Notes under the pieces: generated by a model
The model's input: the letters and a program-made list of their open reading frames with translations, nothing else
The model's database searches: none
Told to the model about the DNA's origin: nothing
DNA from: Caproicibacter sp046707225
GTDB lineage: Bacteria; Bacillota; Clostridia; Oscillospirales; Acutalibacteraceae
DNA length: 64,000 nt
Direction: 5' to 3'
NCBI RefSeq assembly: GCF_046707225.1
Contig: NZ_JBJKOP010000032.1
Coordinates: 124,001-188,000, forward strand
In this document: positions 17,032-24,483 of the stretch, piece after piece
Layout of the letters: each line of letters starts with the position of its first letter
Position numbering within the stretch: position 1 is the stretch's first letter
Program-made: the position numbers and the translations under genes

Positions 17032-18054
17032 ATGGAGAATTTACTGGAAGTCAGAAATTTAAAGACCTATTTTTATACGCAGGACGGCGTGGTAAAGTCG
17101 GTTGACGGGGTCAGCTTTTCCGTGCGCAAGGGCGAAACGTTCGGGCTTGTGGGGGAATCCGGCTGCGGAAAAAGCCAGACCTGCCGGTCCGTGCTGCGGC
17201 TGATTAAAAAACCCGGCAAGATTGTCGGCGGCGAGGTTTTGTACCGCGGGCAGGATCTTGTCAAAATGAAAGCCCGTGAACTGCGGAAAATCAGGGGAAA
17301 AGAGATCAGCATCATTTTTCAGGAGCCGATGACTTCTTTAAACCCCGTGCTGAAAATTCGGAAGCAGATTTACGAGTCCTTTGAAGGATTGAACCTTTCA
17401 AAGCAGGAAAAGAACGACCGCGCCGTGGAATTGCTGAAACTGGTTGGGATTCCGATGCCGGAGACACGCCTGGACGAGTACATTCATCAGTTCAGCGGCG
17501 GAATGCGCCAGCGGGCGATGATTGCCATTGCACTCGGCTCTAACCCGAAGCTGCTGATTGCGGACGAACCGACCACGGCGCTCGACGTTACCATTCAGGA
17601 CCAGATTATGAAGCTGCTGAACCGGTTAAAACAGGAGCTGGATATGAGCGTGATTCTGGTAACGCATGATCTGGGCGTTGTCGCACAGATGTGCGACCGT
17701 GTGGCCGTCATGTATGCCGGTATGGTGATGGAGATGACCGATACGGTCACACTGTTTGCAAAGCCGCGTCACCCCTACACCTACGCGCTGATGTTGTCGC
17801 TCCCGGACCAGAGCAAGCGGGGAAGCCGCTTGGAACCGATTCTCGGTTCTCCCCCTGATCTGGGGAATCTTCCGCAGGGCTGCCCTTTTGCCCCGCGCTG
17901 CAAATATTGCCGTGACATCTGTAAAAAAGAATTGCCCCCGCTGGTAGAGGTCGAGCCGGGTCACATGAGCCGCTGCCACCTGAAAAAGGACGAAACAAAT
18001 TTCAGCGGGATTATTTCAGTCCCGGAAGCAAAGGGGGAGAAAATACTGAAATGA
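17032..18054 (+). CDS. peptide ABC transporter ATP-binding protein, DppD/OppD type
   Basis: 340 residues. Walker A GESGCGKS, Q loop in IIFQEPMTSL, signature FSGGMRQRAMIA, Walker B LLIADEPTTALD, H loop VTHDLG, and a C-terminal oligopeptide-transporter domain with four cysteines in the CPFAPRCKYCRDIC region (an Fe-S or structural site in this family). The ATG at 17032 gives the normal N terminus (MENLLEVRNLKTYF); the longer open frame upstream overlaps the permease gene. Confidence 0.94.
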   Translation: MENLLEVRNLKTYFYTQDGVVKSVDGVSFSVRKGETFGLVGESGCGKSQTCRSVLRLIKKPGKIVGGEVLYRGQDLVKMKARELRKIRGKEISIIFQEPMTSLNPVLKIRKQIYESFEGLNLSKQEKNDRAVELLKLVGIPMPETRLDEYIHQFSGGMRQRAMIAIALGSNPKLLIADEPTTALDVTIQDQIMKLLNRLKQELDMSVILVTHDLGVVAQMCDRVAVMYAGMVMEMTDTVTLFAKPRHPYTYALMLSLPDQSKRGSRLEPILGSPPDLGNLPQGCPFAPRCKYCRDICKKELPPLVEVEPGHMSRCHLKKDETNFSGIISVPEAKGEKILK

Positions 18055-19106
18055 CGCGGGAATTGAATGATCAAACGGCCCAAAAGGTGCTTGAAACCCG
18101 GAATCTGAGTAAATGGTTTGCCCAGAAATACGGAATTGCAGACCGCATTTCCGGGAAACCGCAAAAGTATGTGAAGGCGGTCAACGACGTTTCCATCCAG
18201 ATTTACCGCGGTGAAAATCTGGGTCTTGTGGGAGAGTCCGGGTGCGGAAAAAGCACTCTGGCAAGAACGATCCTTCGTCTGTACGAGCCGACGAAGGGGA
18301 AGATTCTGCTTAATGGAACCGACATTACCGGTCTGCGGGGAGAAGAATTGAGGAAAATTCGTCCGGCCATGCAGATGGTCTTTCAGGATCCCTATTCTTC
18401 CCTGAATCCCAGAATGACGGTCTCCGAAATATTGTCCGAAATGCTTTCCGTTCACCATGTTGTTCCGAAACAGCAGATTCCGGAACGGGTGAAAGAGCTG
18501 CTTGACATGTGCGGACTTGGCTCGGAGGCCGCAAATCGTTTTCCGGGAGAATTTTCAGGCGGCCAGCGGCAGAGAGTCGGAATCGCGCGGGCGCTGTCTC
18601 TGAATCCGGAATTTATGATTGCGGATGAACCGGTTTCCGCGCTGGACGTTTCCATTCAGGCGCAGATCATCAACCTTCTGGGCGAACTTCAGCGCTCGCT
18701 GAACCTGACGATTCTGTTTATTTCCCACGACCTTCATGTGGTTCGCTATATTACCCACAGAATCGTCGTGATGTATTTGGGGTCGGTTGTGGAGCAGGGC
18801 GGGACGGAACAGATTTTTCGACAGCCCCTTCATCCTTACACGGATGTTCTGATCAAGGCGACGCCCGGATTAAATCCGCTGGTTAAAACCAGGGAATACG
18901 CGATTACCGGCGAGCCGCCGAGTCCGGTCGATATTCCGTCGGGGTGTGTCTTTCACCCCAGATGCACACGCTGCAAACAGAAGTGCAAAACGGAGGTTCC
19001 CGCGCTCAGGGAGGTCTTGCCGGGGCGTTTTGTCGCCTGCCATTATCCCTTGACGGAAGAGCAACCCTGTGCGGAGAAAGGAGCGTCGTCAGATGCCAAA
19101 CAATAA
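18051..19106 (+). CDS. peptide ABC transporter ATP-binding protein, DppF/OppF type
   Basis: 351 residues; overlaps the preceding ATPase stop by four bases (ATGA), indicating coupling. Walker A GESGCGKS, signature FSGGQRQRVGIA, Walker B FMIADEPVSALD, H loop ISHDLH, and a C-terminal Cys cluster (FHPRCTRCKQKC). Forms the heterodimeric motor with the DppD-like subunit. With five subunits this importer is complete, unlike the two sugar importers in the window. Confidence 0.94.
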   Translation: MTRELNDQTAQKVLETRNLSKWFAQKYGIADRISGKPQKYVKAVNDVSIQIYRGENLGLVGESGCGKSTLARTILRLYEPTKGKILLNGTDITGLRGEELRKIRPAMQMVFQDPYSSLNPRMTVSEILSEMLSVHHVVPKQQIPERVKELLDMCGLGSEAANRFPGEFSGGQRQRVGIARALSLNPEFMIADEPVSALDVSIQAQIINLLGELQRSLNLTILFISHDLHVVRYITHRIVVMYLGSVVEQGGTEQIFRQPLHPYTDVLIKATPGLNPLVKTREYAITGEPPSPVDIPSGCVFHPRCTRCKQKCKTEVPALREVLPGRFVACHYPLTEEQPCAEKGASSDAKQ

Positions 19107-20505
19107 TGATGAGGCGGATGTCAAAAAACTGTCTGAAAAACTTCTGAGGAGCGGCAAAAGCCCGCGGATTTCGGACGAGCTTTGGAACGAGGCGTATGAG
19201 TACGCCGAAGGTTATAAGGTGTTTATGAACACCGTGAAGACGGAGCGGGAGGCGGTCGTTTATGCGGTCAATTTGGCCGAAAAAGCTGGATTTTCCGCTT
19301 TTCAGCCCGATAAAAAATATGCGCCCGGTGACCGTGTGTATCTGAATAACCGCGGAAAAGCGCTGCTCATGGCAGTCATCGGCCGGGACGGCTGCCAAAA
19401 CGGCGTGCGCATTACGGCGGCTCATATCGATTCGCCCCGCCTTGACCTGAAGCCCCACCCGTTGTTTGAAAAAGACGGGCTGTCTTTTTTTAAGACGCAC
19501 TATTACGGCGGGATTAAAAAGTACCAGTGGACGGCGATTCCACTTTCCATGCACGGCCGTATTGTCCGCAAAGACGGGACGGCCATTGATATCAGGGTCG
19601 GAGAAGAAGAAGGAGAGCCCCGCTTCTGCGTCACGGATCTACTGCCTCATCTTGCCGATGAACAGATGACAAAAACCATGGAGAAGGGGATTGAAGGGGA
19701 GAAACTGAATCTGATCAACGGCAGCCGTCCGATTTTCCCGGAAGAACCCTCTCCGGAAGGAAACCGGGTTCGGCTGAACGTGATGAAACTCCTGAACGAA
19801 AAGTATGGGATCACGGAAGAGGACTTTGTTTCCGCGGACCTTGAGTTTGTCCCCGCGTTCCCTGCGGTGGATATCGGCTTTGACCGCAGCATGATCGGCG
19901 CGTACGCGCAGGATGACCGCGTCTGCGCCTATCCGGCGCTGATGGCCACGTTGAACACTGAAATCCCGAACAAGACGGTCGTTACGGTCTTAGCGGACCG
20001 GGAAGAAATCGGAAGCGTGGGGAATACGGGGCTGAATTCTCATTTTCTGACGGACTTTATCGAGGATCTGGCACAGGCGGAGGGACTTTCCGCACGCCAT
20101 GTGCTGGCTGGATCCCAATGCCTTTCCGCCGACGTGGCCGCGGCTTACGATCCGAATTTTTCGGAGGTATTCGAGCCGAGCAATTCCTGTTATTTGAACG
20201 GCGGGGTCGGAATCGAGAAATATACCGGCGGAAGAGGAAAGAGTAAAACAAGCGAAGCCTCAGCCGAATATGTCGCCCAACTGCGAGGTATGTTTGAACA
20301 AAACCATGTATTGTGGCAGATGGGGGAAAACGGAAAAGTCGACGCGGGCGGCAGCGGAACTGTTGCAAAATTTATTGCGGCGCTCAACGTAGACGTCATC
20401 GACATCGGTGTGCCGGTTCTTTCCATGCATGCTCCGTTTGAGGTGGTCTCTAAACTTGACCTCCTGATGACCGACCGTGCGGTGCGGGCGTTTTACCAGG
20501 AATAG
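19093..20505 (+). CDS. M18-family aminopeptidase
   Basis: About 470 residues, typical for aspartyl-aminopeptidase-like M18 enzymes. Metal ligands and catalytic residues appear in ITAAHIDSPRLDLKP (His), AQDDRVCAYPAL (Asp), LADREEIGSVGNTG (Glu-Glu) and SMHAPFEVVSKLDL (His). The ATG at 19093 has AAAGGAG nine bases upstream and overlaps the OppF gene end by 14 bases. Last gene of the peptide operon; likely removes N-terminal residues, classically acidic ones, from imported peptides. Confidence 0.92.
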   Translation: MPNNNDEADVKKLSEKLLRSGKSPRISDELWNEAYEYAEGYKVFMNTVKTEREAVVYAVNLAEKAGFSAFQPDKKYAPGDRVYLNNRGKALLMAVIGRDGCQNGVRITAAHIDSPRLDLKPHPLFEKDGLSFFKTHYYGGIKKYQWTAIPLSMHGRIVRKDGTAIDIRVGEEEGEPRFCVTDLLPHLADEQMTKTMEKGIEGEKLNLINGSRPIFPEEPSPEGNRVRLNVMKLLNEKYGITEEDFVSADLEFVPAFPAVDIGFDRSMIGAYAQDDRVCAYPALMATLNTEIPNKTVVTVLADREEIGSVGNTGLNSHFLTDFIEDLAQAEGLSARHVLAGSQCLSADVAAAYDPNFSEVFEPSNSCYLNGGVGIEKYTGGRGKSKTSEASAEYVAQLRGMFEQNHVLWQMGENGKVDAGGSGTVAKFIAALNVDVIDIGVPVLSMHAPFEVVSKLDLLMTDRAVRAFYQE

Positions 20506-20526
20506 AGCGTTTTTGAATCTGAAATC

Positions 20527-20567
20527 AAAAAGCCGTAAATCGATCTTTCATCGGTTTACGGCTTTTT
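20527..20567. terminator. bidirectional terminator
   Basis: AAAAAGCCGTAAA (20527-20539) pairs with TTTACGGCTTTTT (20555-20567), with an inner CGAT/ATCG pairing. It separates the convergent M18 and RpiR genes. Confidence 0.92.
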
Positions 20568-20586
20568 GTTAGGTTGCCGAAAAAAG

Positions 20587-21456
20587 CTATTCTGATTTGT
20601 TTTCTTCTAAAAAATTTACGACATTATATGCTCTTGTGACCAGATCATCGTATTTTTCTCCCATTTCTATTACGATGCAGGAGGCGATCAAATTAATCAG
20701 CGCGACCGGCAAAGACAAAGAGTTGTAGAAGAGCTTGGTCGAGGTGTTGCAGAAGAAATTCAGGCTTCTTTTTGTGATGATGGGCGATGTGGGGCTGTCG
20801 GTAATCGTAATAATATCGGCGCCGCTTTGCTCGGCGTATTTTGTGATGCTTTGAATCAAGGTGTAATATTTTGGGAAAGCGATTGCAATTAACAGATCAC
20901 CGCGCTTCATACGGATAAGATTTGCCTGCACGTTGTCCATGTCTTCCGGATGAATATAAGAACAGCCGATGCTCAGGTGCGAGAGATGCAGATAAAAATT
21001 ATCCGCCAGTATTTTGGAAACGCCGTGAAAACAGATGAAAATATTCCGTGCTTTCAGAATTCGATCCGCGGCCGCAAAAATATCCTTATCGTTGATCGTA
21101 TGATAAAAGCTGAGACTTTTCTCACAGTCGTTGTCGCGGATTTGATGAAGCAGGCCTTCCTTTTCGTTTTCCTTGCAAACTGGCATGTCCAAAACAAAAA
21201 AATTGGAACTGGAAGAATTTTTGACCAGCTTTTGGGTGTGCACGCGAAAGGCGTTTTTCAGCTCAACATAATTTTGAAACCCAAGTTTTTTGCACATGCG
21301 CAGAATGGTTAATTCCGATACCGAGAGGTGCTCGCTTAAGTTTTTGAGCGTGATATAGCAAATATCTTCCGGATTGGAAAGCATATAATCGGCAATTTCC
21401 TTTTGCTTGGATGTCAAGTCGGAATAGTATTTTTCAATATTCTGATATAAGTCCAT
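20587..21456 (-). CDS. RpiR-family transcriptional regulator
   Basis: 289 residues. N-terminal helix-turn-helix of the RpiR type (MDLYQNIEKYYSDLTSKQKE, LSEHLSVSELTILRMCKKLGF) and a C-terminal SIS sugar-phosphate-binding domain (ARNIFICFHGVSKILADNF, GDLLIAIAFPKYYTLIQSI, ADIITITDSPTSPI). Such regulators respond to phosphorylated sugars or related ligands. Neighbouring peptide genes on one side and HD-GYP on the other give no firm target. Confidence 0.9.
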   Translation of the reverse strand: MDLYQNIEKYYSDLTSKQKEIADYMLSNPEDICYITLKNLSEHLSVSELTILRMCKKLGFQNYVELKNAFRVHTQKLVKNSSSSNFFVLDMPVCKENEKEGLLHQIRDNDCEKSLSFYHTINDKDIFAAADRILKARNIFICFHGVSKILADNFYLHLSHLSIGCSYIHPEDMDNVQANLIRMKRGDLLIAIAFPKYYTLIQSITKYAEQSGADIITITDSPTSPIITKRSLNFFCNTSTKLFYNSLSLPVALINLIASCIVIEMGEKYDDLVTRAYNVVNFLEENKSE

Positions 21457-21490
21457 GGTACACCCACTCTATCTGTCGTTTTATGGCAAT

Positions 21491-21520
21491 ATTATAACAC
21501 AATGCAAAATAAAATAGCAA
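21491..21520 (-). promoter_or_regulatory. promoter of the RpiR gene
   Basis: Minus strand -35 TTGCTA (21515-21520), 18-base spacer, -10 TATAAT (21491-21496). Confidence 0.55.
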
Positions 21521-21614
21521 TTCCGTATTCATGCACTTTACTGGGAATCGGATTCTCCGGTTCCAAATAAAAACTGTTAATCCGGTATTTTTTGGTCTTA
21601 TTTGCGTTTCACGG

Positions 21615-21643
21615 TTGAAAGAAGGCCGAAAGAAAATTATAAT
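21615..21643 (+). promoter_or_regulatory. promoter of the HD-GYP gene
   Basis: TTGAAA (21615-21620), 17-base spacer, TATAAT (21638-21643), 34 bases before the start codon. Confidence 0.75.
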
Positions 21644-21676
21644 AGATAACAATACTTGTCATCGGAGGCAAAACTT

Positions 21677-22747
21677 ATGAGATATGTCCCGACACTTTGT
21701 CTGCGTGAAGGCATGGTGCTTGCGAAAAGTTTATATGCTTACGATGGCAGCCTTTTGCTGCAGAAGGGTCAGCCGCTGAAGCATTCATACATTTTGCACA
21801 TAGCCAAAAACGGCTTTCAGGGCGTTTATATCGTCGACCAGCTTTCGGAAGAGATCGAAATCAAAGCCGTGATTGACGATGAACTGAGAAATTCGGCCGC
21901 GAAGGCGGTCAAAGAAATTTACGCCCAAAGCGTGAATACCGGGATCAGCCGGGCCATGGCGGAAAATGCGAAAGCAATTGTTCACAGCATCGTGGAAGAG
22001 ATTATTGAAAACAGAAACATCATCGTCAATATGATCGATTTAAAATCATACGACGATTATACCTACTATCATTCCGTCAATGTCGGGGTGCTTGCCATTG
22101 TAATGGGGACGGCGCTCAACATGAATTCCACAAGCCTCTTCAAACTCGGGTTGGGAGCATTGCTTCATGACATCGGCAAGGTGTTTATCGACAAAGAAAT
22201 CATTGATAAACGGTCTTCGTTGACTCGGGACGAGTACGAGGAGGTCAAAAAGCATCCCGCGTTGGGGTACGAGTATCTTGTCAACAGCAATCTGGATCTG
22301 CCTGTATCCGGCTTAATTGGGATTTTGCAGCATCACGAGCGAAACGACGGGAGCGGTTATCCGTCGGGTCTTGCCGGGAAAGAGATTAGTCAATTCAGCC
22401 GTATTATTTCAATCGCTGACGTCTTTGATGCCATGACCTCGGACCGCCCTTACAGACCGGCCATGATGCCGTCGGAGGTGATGGAATTTTTAATGGGCGG
22501 CGCCGGAACGCTGTTCGACCCTGAGCTTGTTTCCCTGTTTACCAGGAAAGTCGCGGCATATCCGCTTGGAACCTGCGTGCAGTTGAGCGACGGCCGGACC
22601 GCGATTGTTGTTGAGAACTTTGAGGACTGCTGCCTGCGGCCCAAGGTTAAGGTTTTGGGTAAAAACGCTTCCGACCCGGTTTATCTGGACCTGAAAAACG
22701 ACAGAAGCCTGGCGAATATAACAATTACGGATGTCGTAAAAATGTAA
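21677..22747 (+). CDS. HD-GYP domain protein (putative c-di-GMP phosphodiesterase)
   Basis: 356 residues. The HD-GYP domain spans roughly residues 120-310 with YHSVNVGVLAI, LLHDIGKVFID and the diagnostic HHERNDGSGYPSGL followed by RIISIADVFDAMTSDRPYR. The N-terminal ~110 residues form no receiver or known sensor domain that I recognise; a short C-terminal region (KVLGKNASDPVYLDLK) resembles the tail of other clostridial HD-GYP proteins. Residues for metal binding and the GYP motif are intact, so activity on cyclic di-GMP is plausible. The ATG at 21677 has GGAGG eight bases upstream. Single-gene transcription unit. Confidence 0.92.
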   Translation: MRYVPTLCLREGMVLAKSLYAYDGSLLLQKGQPLKHSYILHIAKNGFQGVYIVDQLSEEIEIKAVIDDELRNSAAKAVKEIYAQSVNTGISRAMAENAKAIVHSIVEEIIENRNIIVNMIDLKSYDDYTYYHSVNVGVLAIVMGTALNMNSTSLFKLGLGALLHDIGKVFIDKEIIDKRSSLTRDEYEEVKKHPALGYEYLVNSNLDLPVSGLIGILQHHERNDGSGYPSGLAGKEISQFSRIISIADVFDAMTSDRPYRPAMMPSEVMEFLMGGAGTLFDPELVSLFTRKVAAYPLGTCVQLSDGRTAIVVENFEDCCLRPKVKVLGKNASDPVYLDLKNDRSLANITITDVVKM

Positions 22748-22780
22748 TGAGAACGTGCTCACATGATATGCCGCATAGAA

Positions 22781-22813
22781 AACTCCCGCCATATCTCGGC
22801 TATGGCGGGAGTT
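22781..22813. terminator. bidirectional terminator
   Basis: Perfect 13-bp stem AACTCCCGCCATA / TATGGCGGGAGTT with a 7-base loop, followed by TCTTTT, between the HD-GYP gene and the convergent ferritin-like gene. Confidence 0.88.
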
Positions 22814-22840
22814 CTTTTCGATTGGATCGAACGGAACCTT

Positions 22841-23143
22841 TTATTGAAAGTTATTGTTCTGTTTGTTTTGCACGATCTGTTTCCCTTTGTCAACCGCGCC
22901 CTGGTCGTTGGGCTTCAAAAGATAAATCAGCTGTTCCAACTGGCCGATGTGTCCTTTTTCTTCTTCGGCGATGCCGGAAAGAACTTTTTTCACCCGCTCG
23001 TCCGTGGTCGCTTCAACATGCGCTTCATATCCGATAATTGCCTCGTACTCGTTGATAATATCTTCCCTCAGGGACTGGATCACCTCTTCCGCGTTCATGG
23101 TTTTCGGAACGTTTGCTGTAAACGGGTTGCTGATTAATGCCAT
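22841..23143 (-). CDS. small ferritin-like (demi-rubrerythrin type) protein
   Basis: 100 residues, half the size of a four-helix ferritin. A Glu-rich helix (SLREDIINEYEAIIGYEAHVEA) is followed by a second helix with an E-x-x-H motif (IAEEEKGHIGQLEQL), the metal-binding pattern of rubrerythrin halves and of the encapsulated-ferritin family. It would have to dimerise to form a di-iron site. It follows the molybdenum hydroxylase genes by about 35 bases on the same strand and may protect or supply their iron; that is inference. No encapsulin gene is in the window. AAGGAG precedes ATG. Confidence 0.75.
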   Translation of the reverse strand: MALISNPFTANVPKTMNAEEVIQSLREDIINEYEAIIGYEAHVEATTDERVKKVLSGIAEEEKGHIGQLEQLIYLLKPNDQGAVDKGKQIVQNKQNNNFQ

Positions 23144-23177
23144 AATAGATTCTCCTTTTCATGGGTATTTGATCGGG

Positions 23178-23648
23178 TTATTGTTTTTGAGACAGAACCA
23201 CACGGATCGCTTCGCCGATTTCTTCATAGCTGGTACAGCGGCAGATGTTGCTTTGCAGCCATTCGTCGATGACGAAGTCCGGCGGGTTCGGATGCTTTTG
23301 CGCCAGCGCATGGCAGGCCATTAAGAATCCGGACGTACAGTATCCGCACTGAAATGCGAATTTTTCGATGAACGCCTTTTGGATCGGCGCGTTTTTCAGC
23401 CCCTCCACCGTCGTGATTTTTTTTCCGACGGCCTCCGCCGTCAGCATCAAACAGGATTTGATCGGCCATCCGTCCACAATGACCGTGCAGGCCCCGCAGT
23501 CGCCGTTCTCGCAGCCGGGCTTTGCTCCGGTCAGGGCAAGCTGATTGCGCAGCGTGTCGAGAAGGATATCGGAGGGACGTGCGACGACTTCACGGTCTTC
23601 TCCGTTCACATTCAGGTGAAGGATGCTTTTTTCTTTGATGCGGAACAT
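23178..23648 (-). CDS. xanthine dehydrogenase-family 2Fe-2S subunit
   Basis: 156 residues, the normal size of XdhC/CoxS/HcrC-type small subunits. Plant-type 2Fe-2S ligands lie in PGCENGDCGACTVIVDG with the fourth Cys in KSCLML; the second 2Fe-2S cluster ligands are in FQCGYCTSGFLMA and NICRCTSYEEI. It passes electrons from the molybdenum site to the FAD subunit. Its ATG is one base from the upstream stop with AGGGGG in front. Confidence 0.93.
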   Translation of the reverse strand: MFRIKEKSILHLNVNGEDREVVARPSDILLDTLRNQLALTGAKPGCENGDCGACTVIVDGWPIKSCLMLTAEAVGKKITTVEGLKNAPIQKAFIEKFAFQCGYCTSGFLMACHALAQKHPNPPDFVIDEWLQSNICRCTSYEEIGEAIRVVLSQKQ

Positions 23649-23649
23649 G

Positions 23650-24483
23650 TTACGCCCCCTTTAACGTCTGCAGTACATTAATCAGCGTGTTGTTTAAGAC
23701 GAATTTGCGAAACTCGGCAGAACCGTCCAGATTGTTCACAAGATGCGGAGCCGCCAGAGCGGAAATCTGCTCGGCCCGTTCGGGAAAGCTCAGGCTTTTG
23801 TCGTTCATCAGGCTTTCCCAATGCAAATTGCGAAACGGGTGGGGCAGCAGACCGCTGAACGCCATCCGGATTTGATCGTCCGCCTTCAGGCAGGCAACCG
23901 TCAGCAAAGGATAGTCGACCTTTTCATTCTTTGTCTTTTTTACATGAATATAGGGCGCGGACAGCCAGCGCTTTTCAATTGATGCCCTCACAAGAAATTC
24001 CCCGCGGGGTAGCTGAAGACGTTCGCGGAAAATCTGTGTGATTTTATAATCCCGAAGTCCGTCCTGTGTTGCCACGGTGACAACGGCGTCGGTCAGCAGA
24101 AGGGGAAGAACGGTTTCTCGGTAAATGATTGTGGAAGCAAGGTTTCCTCCGAAGGTGATCTTGCACTGCATGGTGTGGTCCGCGATGCGCCCGGCCGTAT
24201 GATCCAGCAGGGGGAAGCGTTTCGCCTCCACAAGGTCGGAGAGCGTCAGCGCGGAGCCGATGAGAAGACGGTCCTTGTCGTATTCGAACACACGGCATTC
24301 CGGAATTGCTTTCAGGTCGACGACGGCCCCGGTTTTTACGTTGCCCATGCGCGCCATGCTGATGATTTCTGTTCCGCCGCCGAAAAACATCGGGTTTTTC
24401 CGTTCCGCGTCGAGCTGCCTGAAAACCGTCAGCGCCTCTTCGATGGTGTCGGGGCGGTCGTATTCAAAGTCAAAAGGAATCAC
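23650..24483 (-). CDS. xanthine dehydrogenase-family FAD-binding subunit
   Basis: 277 residues, CoxM/CutM/HcrB-like. The FAD-binding motifs are FFGGGTEII near the N terminus (here MFFGGGTEIISMARMG) and ITFGGNLASTIIYRETV, and the C-terminal CO-dehydrogenase flavoprotein domain follows. The start is GTG, overlapping the preceding stop by four bases (GTGA) with GGGAGG upstream, so it is translationally coupled to the large subunit. Confidence 0.92.
   Translation of the reverse strand: MIPFDFEYDRPDTIEEALTVFRQLDAERKNPMFFGGGTEIISMARMGNVKTGAVVDLKAIPECRVFEYDKDRLLIGSALTLSDLVEAKRFPLLDHTAGRIADHTMQCKITFGGNLASTIIYRETVLPLLLTDAVVTVATQDGLRDYKITQIFRERLQLPRGEFLVRASIEKRWLSAPYIHVKKTKNEKVDYPLLTVACLKADDQIRMAFSGLLPHPFRNLHWESLMNDKSLSFPERAEQISALAAPHLVNNLDGSAEFRKFVLNNTLINVLQTLKGA

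Noticed and set aside
22841..23143. Encapsulin cargo ferritin
   Set aside because: The fold pattern is similar but no encapsulin shell gene or clear C-terminal targeting peptide is seen in the neighbourhood.
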